Origin: Orychophragmus violaceus
Lineage: Eukaryota; Streptophyta; Magnoliopsida; Brassicales; Brassicaceae
Direction: 5' to 3'
NCBI GenBank assembly: GCA_030180135.1
Contig: CM058239.1
Coordinates: forward strand, 114,299,318 to 114,363,317
Length of the DNA stretch: 64,000 nucleotides
The notes beneath the pieces were generated by a model that saw only the letters and a program-made list of their open reading frames with translations, was not told the DNA's origin and did no database searches. The position numbers and the translations under genes are program-made. Of this stretch, positions 54,637 through 64,000 are shown piece by piece. Every line of letters starts with the position of its first letter. Within the stretch, counting starts at the first letter, position 1.

Positions 54637-56011
54637 TTCTTCCCCACTTACAGGAATTCGGTCCCCGAATTCTCCGTCACTGACAGACTTCAAATCGGTT
54701 CCGGACCCTGTAAGTCACTTCATTACTCCACTTCGACGCTTCTATACTCGAACACTGTTGTATACCACTGGCTTCCACATCATTCAGATCCGCTTCACTC
54801 TTAACTGACTCCATCGGTCTCAATCCTTAACTTAACTCTGGTTGCCTCCTCTGCTCTGATTCTCACTTCTGGCTTCCCCACTTTGCCTCGACCTCCACAT
54901 CCTTTGAATGGTGACTTCGTTCTTTCTTTCTGGGACACTCTTCAAGAATCTGATCTTCCGCTTCCGTCTGACTGATTTCAATAACTTCACTAATTCTTCT
55001 TTCCCCAAATCTCTTTGCTAACTCATCATACTTCTCGGCTTCACTTTGTCGGTCACTCGATAAGCTGATGCATTTTCCACTGACGATGTCTACCACTGCT
55101 TCGCGGTCCGATCTACTGTCTCGCGGTGTCTTGACACTTCATCTCGCTTTTGGGTTCAGGTTCGTTCTCGGATTTACATCGCGTCGCCATTCCGTCCTAC
55201 ATTAACCTCAACAACTTACTGAAACAATTAGTTTCATCCCGATTTATTCCCGATATCACTTTCCCATATAAATATGGTTACTTAATCACGTACCCGACGG
55301 TTACTTGTGATTAAATAATAATACACTATAAGTCCGTTCCCTCGTGAATTGACGGTTGAACTCAACCGTTCGCAAGTCAGCTAAAAAACTCGAAATAAAA
55401 TCAAAATAAAATCACACTTTACCTTTCTAACAAAACCGAATAAAAGCGATCAATCACTATTCAAACTTTCGAACTACTAATAATCCAACGGTCACTAAGA
55501 CCCAAAACGATCAATCTATCAAAACCATGCATGCCAACACTTACGCAACTACCGCACAAACAAATCAATCACAGTCAATTAATGAAAATGAAATAAGCAA
55601 TTACCACACACAAAATCACGAAATCTAATGATCGGTCGGATGCGTCGTCAGTCCGGGTTCAGGTCATGATGAACGGTCGTCAGTTCCGCTCATCATTTGA
55701 TTTCACACAGTAATCCATTTGCTTTCAGAACCATCTCAATCATGCAAATAGTTACTATGTTACTCAAAACGATAAGCTGAACACTCTGCATCCACCATAT
55801 ACATAAACGATATATCATACATAATAAAGTTCTTAGTACATGGTTACGATCAGAGTCCATACATAAGCCGTCATCATATCCAAAAACCCATACGACGCCG
55901 CTGTACATCAGAAAGTCAAAGACGACACGCAAAGTCGCCTATCCGCCGATCTATCTACAAGACAAAAATAGAGTTAGTGCCCCCAACTTACCTGGCCTAA
56001 CTACACCTATC
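54637..56011 (-). other. Big-1 3' internal region and polypurine tract
   Basis: The polypurine tract is TTCTTCCCCACTTA (54637-54650; element strand TAAGTGGGGAAGAA). The rest has no recognisable gene. A 77-codon acidic frame at 54863-55096 (minus) has no family I can name and may be chance. Confidence 0.6.
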
Positions 56012-57314
56012 CTAACCTAACGCCTCCAGCAAGACCGAAATGCCCAACACCACTGGCAAAACGGCTCGCTGAAGTATCCGCTGGCAGGTGCGCCGGGAGG
56101 GTGTGGTGGGTGTGCCTCTCGAGATGGCGCTCCGACATGCTGTGGCTCGGCTATCGGACAGAGATAAGCATCGTGACCCGCACGGCCACAAACCTGACAA
56201 ACCGGAGTAACTGCTGAGTGCGGTCAACGGTAACACGCGGATGCCTGGTGACCATAACCTCCACACAACTGGCAGGGAGGAGTCGGCTCTATCGGCGCTG
56301 ACGGGGGATCCATAAAGCAATCAGGTGCAAGATGTCCCTGACCTCTGCACAACTGGCACGTCCTCACTGGCTCAGGTCTAGTCGGCTGAACGACCGGCAA
56401 CGGATCAACGGGTGGCTGAGTGGGCTCGGGGTCTCTGCGACTGGGTCCTGCACGATAGTCCTCTGGTACTGGTACTCGGTATGGCTCTCCACCGGGGATA
56501 TACTCACCTGATCTGATGGCAGGGCAAGTCAGTGCTCCGTGGCCCTCGTGACCACAAAGCGGACAGCCGTCCGGTCCGGGCAATGGATGGTACGGCTCTC
56601 GTAGATGCGAGTCTACTGCTCGGGGACACCAATACAAATGAAACTCACATACTCCACATCCGCTGCATGGTCTCCTCTCTGGTACTGCTGGTGGTGCCTC
56701 TACCGCCTCAGCTGGCGGCGAAACTGACTCGAACTCTGACTCGGTAGATGCTGGCGACATAACCATATCCAACAGCGTACGAGGCGATCCAGGTCGTAAG
56801 TCTAACTGATGGTGAGGCCCGACCTGCTGCTCTAACACATCCTGAAGTATCGCTACCTGCTCATCCACCTGCTGCTCCCACTGCTAACGCTGCTCCGGGT
56901 CTACAGGCTCCATATCCAAGTCAAACCCAAATGGTAGCGGGCTCATCAGATAATCCTCCACTCGAAGCGGCGGGGGAAATTGGGTGCCTCCATAAACGGT
57001 GCCTGATACATCGGTGGTGCATCTGATGCTGCAAGTATCTGTGGCACATCCAGTTCTGGCCACTGTGGCGGCAACTGAGACTCTGCATCCGCTCCTCCCA
57101 GATAACCCATCATGTCTGCGTAAGGGTCTCGGCTGCCTGCATCATCCATCATCACTGGAGGTAAAGGGTCTGGAAGAGGCGACCAATCTACCTGTGCTGG
57201 AACTGGCGGATGATCCGCCGTATGAGATCCTCGCGAATGACCTGGCGAAGCTGGGTATCCCTGAAACTGAACCAACTGACCCTGATCTGATCCGGCTGAT
57301 CCCTGCTGACTCAT
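56012..57314 (-). pseudogene. Big-1 gag-like protein with repeated CCHC knuckles
   Basis: On the minus strand from ATG 57314. The N-terminal half is Pro/Gln/Asp-rich and shifts frame near 56960. A TAG near 56886 is followed by a coiled-coil-like DEQVAILQDVLEQQ. Then come a degenerate knuckle (CSGCGVCEFHLYWC), three good CX2CX4HX4C knuckles (CPLCGHEGHGALTC, CQLCRGQGHLAPDC, CQLCGGYGHQASAC), a TGA near 56226, and in the same frame a further knuckle CQVCGRAGHDAYLC, ending about 56012. Zinc knuckles bind retroelement RNA; four or five is unusual for a plant gag. No protease or pol follows. Confidence 0.7.
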
Positions 57315-57563
57315 ACTACCCAACTGCACTACTCAACGCGCACACACACCCCTCCACTCCACCCAGGACACACTGCTGTAGGACTGCAATCAAAAACATA
57401 AGACAAGTTAGTAAAAATAATACGAAAATTCTACTTTCCCATCCCAACCCCGGGTTTAACGGACGCGGCTCGGTTTCCTAATGGATGCTTGTGTGACACA
57501 TTTGACTCGATAAAACATGGAAAACACTCAAAATTGAAATGTTTCGAAACCCATGCAGAACCA

Positions 57564-57576
57564 TGCTCTGATACCA
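57564..57576 (-). other. Big-1 primer binding site (initiator tRNA-Met)
   Basis: TGCTCTGATACCA, element strand TGGTATCAGAGCA, six bases from the 5' LTR. Confidence 0.88.
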
Positions 57577-57582
57577 CCTTTC

Positions 57583-60500
57583 TGTCAAGCCCCTTTCCCA
57601 TTCTCCGGTGACCGTCGAGCTGACCGGTCAACAATCAAACAAGAACATGACCGATCGAGCCCGAGTAAGTCGATCGGGAAAAGTTCGTCACAGGACAAAG
57701 CCAACGTTAGTTCGGTTTGAGACAAAAGGCTCGCGCCGATCTATCTTCGACTCTGCTATCCTCATATCCATAGTACAAGCAGTACTACTTGCACTACTTC
57801 AATGAGTTGTGTCGGTTCAGACCAAAACCTCATATCAGGGAAACAATTTCATTTTCAAGTAATCAAACGTTGAATACAACGTTTAACGGGTTTTACAACA
57901 AACATCAATATAAACACATAATCAATCAACAAAAACCAATCAAAAACACGAAATAGTGCAGCTGACGAACCGAAGTAAAACACCCAAAACCCCGAATCAA
58001 ATCCCGTCACAAGCAACCCGAAACCACACCGAGGACCTCCCGCGTCCGTCGCTGCTAAACCTGAAATACACAAAAAGAGTCTAATGAGCGATCTAAGATC
58101 ACCCAGTGAATCGGCTCCCCACTACAGGCTTCTAATCTAACTAGAATCTACGAATCCCGCCCCAAAACCCAAAATAACAATCAGCAGGAATAAACGGTCG
58201 ATCACGCACTACCACGTCGTGATAGACCCACAACAACAATCAATGCCAAAGATAAAGAGAATTAAGGGAAATCGAAGGCACTGCGGCACATGTCCTCGAT
58301 TGGACTCGATCTATCTATCGCGCAATGAAAGAAATAATAAAACAACACTGGGCCCTACGATCTCGGTAACTTCCACGGGTTTATGTCGTCACCTATATGG
58401 CAACTAACCCACGACTCCTAAACGTGTACACAATGTCCCACGAATAGGACACCGTTCTCCGTCCATCGATACGCGGTGACTCCTGTTACCCCCGGTAACC
58501 TGAGTTTCCATGTGATTCGGCCCTAGGACATTACCCCGTATTCTCCGAATCACACACCTATCGGCGTCACCCGATAGGTTAACACCATAACCGGAATCAC
58601 CGTGATCCGGTTAGGTAAAACCCGAGGATCCAATCAGGTCGGAAGTACCGGAACGTAAACAAAACCTAGGCTTGCGGAATCTAACGCACCCTAGAGTCCT
58701 AGTGCAGAAATATAAACACGCAGACTCGCTGGGACTCTAGCACAGATCACGCAGTCAATATCAATAATAATAGCAAACCACAACCATTCCGCAAGCCTCT
58801 ACACTACCAATCTCACCGCTCTGACTAGGTAAGATACCTAGTCAGCACCACTAACTTACCCGGTCCCGTGACCGGAGTAAGTGTCCACAGCAACTGCTCG
58901 GCCCAACACCGAGCAGTATAATAAGCCTGCACACAAAGCTCACAACAGCAACATAATAAACACGCAATCACAATCAATCACACAAACACACGATCACCAC
59001 AAGCAGACCTATTAGGGTTTCTAAGTCTTTTAATTCATTCTTATCCGCTACCTTGGGTTAGCGGATTGCTAACCCGTAGACGGCTTACAATACACACCAC
59101 TTCCTTAATTAACCCATACTAGATATCTTTTATTAACTCCTCGATCCGTCGGTTTAGAGTTAGTAAACTTACTAACTCCCCGACGTCTCATTATTAATTA
59201 ACTTTATTCATTACCCATTCCCGCTATTAACCTAAACCCCGATTCCGTTACAATATTCTATACGCCTGTTTAGGTTTAACCATATTTTAATGTCGTTTTA
59301 ATTCCCGTATATAGATTCATTAATTACCGTCCTTAATACATATATATGCATATACGGTCCTATGCAAACGGTCTATATGAATGCATCAATCAAATGTTAC
59401 TAACAACCTAGAGGCACACAGTCGATTAACCTTTTAATTCTTTAACCCTATCGTACTTATCTGATCCTAACCGGTTTATTATTAACGTCCAATTATTTAT
59501 TAATTACTATTCATTTTAATTAACGGGTATGCAACCTAATACTACGGTTTAGTAATTCCCAGGCTATATGTAACTAAGGGTTTGTGAGCCGACTCACAGT
59601 GAGGTAGTCGCGGAACGACGGCTCGATGCGAATGTGAATCCCGAGACGCCCGACTCGAATCCCGAACTCCCGAATATTGAACTCCGAACCCCGAACACTC
59701 CTGAAATCTCGGAATGGCCATGAACCAAGTGTTGACCGGCTTGGTCTCCGGCATTGACCGACGGTTGACCGCGTTAACCGGCGGTTGACCGTTGACCCGT
59801 GCGTTGACCGTTAACCCTCACTTGACCTTGGTGATTCCGAGCCTCCGGATAACCCTCATATAATGGCTACTACAACCGTCTATCCTATTTCTAAATAAAA
59901 GAAATCCGGTTTATCGGGAAGATTATTACGTCGGAAAAATTCCTTTTCGAGGAATATTCTTCGGAATATTCTGACGTAGTAATATTCCTTTCCCCATCTT
60001 TCTTCTATTTTTCTCTCTCTCCCTCCTCCATTTCTCTCTCTCCTCCGGCTCCTCCTTCTTCTCTCCTCCTTCCGGCTTCTTCTTCTTCTCCCGGCTACTC
60101 CTCCTCCTCCTTCTTCTTGCCGCCTCCTTCTTCTTCTTCTTCCTCCCTTCTCCCTCTCTTCTCCCTCTCTTCTTTCTCTCTTCTTTACTACTCTTGTTGA
60201 GAAGTGTTTTTGGTGTGAAGAGAAGTGAGGGGTGGAGGCTTCTTTTTATAGCCAAAGTGAAGAGATCTCCACCTTCCACTTGTCTCCTCTTCCTCTCCAT
60301 CTTAAGCCACGACCTCACCACCAAAAACCATCCACAAACAATGCATTTGATCACCCACCATCCATTTGTAGCCTTCTCCATGCACCTAAGAAGCTTCTAA
60401 AATTCTTGGGCTCAAATTTCGTGGCCCATGCTCCATTCTGAGCTGGATTTAGGTCCAATATAATCTCAGTAATTGGCCCTAAATACCGTGGTTCAAGCCC

Positions 60501-61107
60501 AAGCTCCAAAGAATTTATTTTGGATTTGTAGCCACTAATTACTCCTTAATGGTCTAAAAATTATAACTTCATCTAGGAGTCAAATCCTGATGAATCCTTT
60601 CCCCACTATCTTCTAAATCTTCTAATGGAGCTGTGGTCAAAATCTCATAATTTTTGGTGGACTTTAAAGGGTCTTCTCGCTTGCCCGAACATTGTATCGG
60701 TTTCTTGGAAAAACTGGTTGTATGTTTAATATTTTAGAACGTCTCTGTCTGATCCCATAAATCCTCAAACCTCCATAATACGATTCTCCATGATATTTGA
60801 TGAATTTAGCATTTCGAATCGCTCCGTTCGGACTTACGCAGCTCCGGTTATGAATTTTTGAAGTTTCTTCGGGTTTGTCGGTTTCCATTCCCGACAAGCC
60901 GAAAAAACACATTTCCGCTCCGATTCTTCCAATTCTGATCTTCTAAACATTCTTTATGTTGAAACATAAGAATATTTGGCCCGTCTCGGCTTCCGTCTTG
61001 AACTTTGGCAAAATTACCATTTTACCCCCGACTTTGGTAAAATGACAATTTTGCCCCGGATGACTTTCTGCTGCCCGTTGACCGTATTTTGGATACGGGG
61101 TATCACA
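57583..61107 (-). repeat. Big-1 5' LTR (right), complete
   Basis: 3525 bp, TGTCAAGCCCC to GGGGTATCACA. On the element strand U3 begins at 61107, a TATA box is at about 60250, and a W-box cluster lies downstream of the TATA at 59827-59732. A pyrimidine-rich strand at about 60010-60190 appears as long purine runs on the element strand. Confidence 0.9.
60243..60250 (-). promoter_or_regulatory. TATA box of Big-1 5' LTR
   Basis: GGCTATAAAAAG on the minus strand. The block holding it is missing from the left LTR. Confidence 0.6.
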
Positions 61108-64000
61108 CAACAGGCTCGCACCGATCCATCTTCGACTCCGCTATCCTCATATCCGTAGCGCAAGCAGTACTACTTGCACTACTTCAACGAGTTGTGTCGG
61201 TTCGGACTTAAACCTTATATCAGGGAAACAATTTCATTTTTAAGTAATCAAACGTCGAATACAACGTTTAACGGGTTTTACAAACAATCATCGTTATAAA
61301 TATAAAATCAATCAAATACAAATCACGAAAAGGCGCAGCAGCCGAACCGAAATAAAAACACCCAAAACACCAAATGAAAACCCGTCACAAGCCATCCCGA
61401 AACTACACCGAGGACCTCCTGCGTCCGTCGCTGCTAAACCTGAAAAACACAAAAAAGTCTAATGGGCGATCTAAGATCACCCAGTGAATCGGCTCCCCAC
61501 TAAAGGCTCGCTAGTCTATCTAAAACTACAGATCCCGCCCCAAAACCCAAAATAACAACCAACACAAATAAACGGTCGATCATGCACTACCACGTCGTGA
61601 TAAACCCATACACACAATCAATGCCAAGATAGCAAGAATTAAGGAAATCGAAGGCACTGCGGCACATGTCCTCGATTAGACTCGGTCTATCTAACGCGCG
61701 ATAAAAGAACGATAAAACAATACTGGACCCTACTATCTCGGTAACTTTCACGGGTTTACATCGTCACCTATATGGTAACTAACCCTCGACTCCTATACGT
61801 GCCCACAAGGACCCACGTATAGGACACCGTTCTCTGTCCATCGATACGCGGTGACTCCTGTTACCCCCGGTAACCTGAGTTTCCATGTGATCCGGCCCTA
61901 GGACATGACCCCGTATTCTCCGAATCACACACCTACCGGCGTCACCCGATAGGTTAACACCATAACCGAAATCACCATGATCCGGTTAGGTAAAACCCGA
62001 GGATCCAATCGGGTCGGAAGTACCGGAACGTAAAAGAAAACCTAGGCTTGCGGAATCTAACGCACCCTAGAGTCCTAATGCAGAAAAGTAAACACGCAGA
62101 CTCGCTGGGACTCTAACACAGATCACGCAATCAATAACAGCAATAATAATCCCAACCATTCCGCAAGCCTCTACACTACCCGACTCACCGCTCTGACTAG
62201 GTAAGATACCTAGTCAGCACCACTAACTTACCCGATCCCGAGACCGGAGTAAGTGTCCACAACAACTGCCCGGCCCAACACCGAGCAGTCTAACAAGCCT
62301 GCACGCAAAGCTCAACACAGCACAATCATAACAATCAACCAAGAAATCACAATCAATCACACAATCACCACAAGCAGGCCTATTAGGGTTTCTAAGTCTT
62401 TTACCCATCCTTGTCCGCTACCTTGGGTTAGCGGATTGCTAACCCGTAGACGGCTCACATCATACACCACTTCTTTATTAATCCATACTAAGTATCTTTT
62501 AACAACATTCTCTATCTGTCGGTTTAGAGTTAGTAAACTTACTAACTCCGCGACATATCATTATTAACTAATTGATTCGTTACCCAAATCCCGCTAATTA
62601 ATCTAAACCTCAATCCTGTTATAGTACTCTATACGTTGTGTAGGTTCAATTCATATTTTTAAGGTTGTCTTAATTTCTCAGATATAGTTCATTAATATTC
62701 GTTCTTTATACTTATATATATGCATATATGATCCTATTCAAGCGGACTATATGAATGCATCAAACAAGCTTTACTAACAACCTAGCGGCACGCAATCGGT
62801 TAACCTTTTTAATTTTAAACTCTAATCGTGTTTAATAGTCTTAACCGGTTTATTATTATTAAAGTTCCAATTAATTATTATTTAATATTCAATTTAATTA
62901 CCCTTATGCAACCTAACTCTAGGGTTTAGTAATTTCCCGGTCTAAATGATTTATGAATTATTTTTAAGCCGACTCACGGAATAGTCGCGAAACTACGGTT
63001 TGACGCGGATGTGAATTCCCGAGATACCCGATACCAATCCCGAACCTCCGAACACTCCTGAATCATAGAACCACAGAATCAATAATTACGGAACCAAACC
63101 GAACCGATCCAATTTACCCTAATCAACCGGTTTGACTAAACCGGTTTAGGGTTAAACCGTTGACCGGTTCACTCCCTTTGACCGGTTCAATCAAACCACA
63201 TACCAGCTCCAATTTCAACACAAATTATACCAATGGATTCCTTGAAGAACCGGCTGGCTTTTGGCGGCGGAGAGCTTCAGGCGGCGACACTCCGGCGTTG
63301 ACTCCGGCGGAGGAGAGTTGACCGGCGGCGGAGCTAGTTTTTCCGGCGGTTTTCAACAGCAAACCACCTATCAAACTGATCACCAACACAAGATCTACTC
63401 ATTCCAACCTCAAAACAGCTAAAAACACTAAAGGAAAGATAAGATCCCACAAACCCTAAAGAAGCGGTTGCTTCTTGGCAGTTTTCCGGCGGTCTCCGGC
63501 GGTTCTAACGGCGGCGGCTAGCTGGAAAAGATAGAGGAGGTTAATACAAAGCCATAGCACTTGACAGATCTAGATTTGAGCTTATAAAGAGAAAGTTACA
63601 AGCTTTCTTGCTCAAGAAGGTTTGATGAACAACCTAGGGTTCTTGGTGTTCTTCAAGCTTTCAAGAACAAGTGCATGAGTTTCTGGAAAAAGGCAAGCAT
63701 GTTCTTGAGTGACAGAGAGAGAAGAGAGGACGAGAGAGAGAGAGGAGATTTGGTGATGAGAAGAAGAAGGTTTGATCTTACTTGTTCATCAAGATATGAT
63801 GAACATTCAAGATAATTTTTGGTAAATCTTCAAGAACACTAAGAACAGCAAGCAATAACTTAATGTTTCTGGAAAAAGAGAGTGAGAGAAGAGAAGTAGT
63901 TAGATTAATTGAATGTGGAAATGATGGTTAGTTGCACAAGTGAATGATTCATTGAATCATCTCATGCATGCATGCAAGAGGAGAGAAGTGGCGATTTGGG
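61108..64000 (-). repeat. Big-0: outer large LTR of the Big family, right piece (runs off window)
   Basis: After the second CAACA it continues where 43513 left off (GGCTCGCACC..). It follows the Big-1 LTR at visibly lower identity to about 63060. From there to 64000 the sequence no longer matches Big-1. It is CCGGCGG- and TTGACCGG-rich, then purine-rich, with no ORF I can support. It is either a diverged U3 or flanking DNA. Confidence 0.75.

Larger units (their letters stand above)
43514..61107 (-). mobile_element. Big-1: large-LTR, pol-less retrotransposon (minus strand)
   Basis: LTRs of 3459 bp (43514-54636 without Ath-2) and 3525 bp (57583-61107) surround 2946 bp. CAACA is duplicated at 43509-43513 and 61108-61112. 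On the minus strand the order is LTR, initiator-Met primer site, a decayed gag-like gene, a non-coding region, a polypurine tract and LTR. No protease, RT or integrase is found. The LTRs carry indels relative to each other, so Big-1 is older than Ath-2 within it. It resembles the LARD type of non-autonomous element, but with most of the length in the LTRs. Confidence 0.88.

Noticed and set aside
54863..55096. Small acidic 77-codon frame in Big-1
   Set aside because: No homology I can name, no supporting copy; left as possible chance.

Overview
The window looks like transposon-packed heterochromatin from a plant of the mustard family (Brassicaceae). I saw no intact host gene. The Brassicaceae call rests on an ATHILA ORF1-type protein, tRNA-Asp-primed Athila-like LTRs, Tat-lineage Ty3/gypsy elements with an archaeal-type RNase H and spliced antisense genes, and E2F-like TTGGCGGGAAA repeats of a kind reported to be amplified by Brassica transposons. 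The placement is inference from these families.

Left half (1-33685) is a nest about five levels deep, with breakpoints that can be read directly. Tat-B (25284-33685, +) appears to be the host of Tat-A (1-25283, +, left end off the window). The Tat-A integrase is split by Ath-1, a non-autonomous Athila-like element (2478-19711, duplicated target TGGAT). The 3' LTR of Ath-1 is split by the Ty1/copia element Cop-1 (7136-19203, minus strand, duplicated target GATTA). Cop-1 contains a second copia element, Cop-2 (7859-14773, minus strand), whose left LTR is fused to the left LTR of Cop-1 by a deletion. Paired LTRs of Ath-1, Cop-1 and Cop-2 differ by roughly 1 percent or less by eye, so the inner insertions are recent.

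Middle (33686-43372): a 5'-truncated LINE (34233-37244, minus), a long (TC)n tract, AT-rich spacer, a LINE RNase H scrap, a CACTA deletion derivative with clear TIRs and AAA target duplication (39168-41189), a 20-bp-period minisatellite (41500-41875), and a dead protein phosphatase 1 fragment next to E2F-like repeats (42708-43330).

Right half (43373-64000) is a second nest. Big-1 (43514-61107, minus, duplicated target CAACA) has LTRs of about 3.5 kb around only 2.9 kb of internal DNA encoding a decayed gag-like protein with repeated CCHC knuckles. It sits inside an LTR of its own family (43373-43513 and 61108-64000). Its left LTR is interrupted by Ath-2 (44286-51944, minus), which has an ATHILA ORF1-type gene, a second ORF and two 1179-bp LTRs.

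The most interesting signal is a DNA module, not a gene: 14-bp palindromes with a CGAYCG core (GCAACGATCGTTGC, GTGTCGATCGACAC and mixtures) set in pairs or fours 20-23 bp apart, two turns of B-DNA, often bounded by TCGC and GCGA. It occurs about 20 times in Ath-1, Ath-2 and Cop-1, which belong to two unrelated superfamilies, and is absent from the other elements here. In LTRs it lies about 45-140 bp upstream of the TATA-like box. It also precedes start codons and sits inside a reading frame. It looks like a host-protein binding module acquired by unrelated transposons. Other structural signals are GNRA-capped hairpins conserved in Athila-like LTRs, covarying hairpin arrays downstream of both Tat pol genes, triplicated polypurine tracts and a W-box array.
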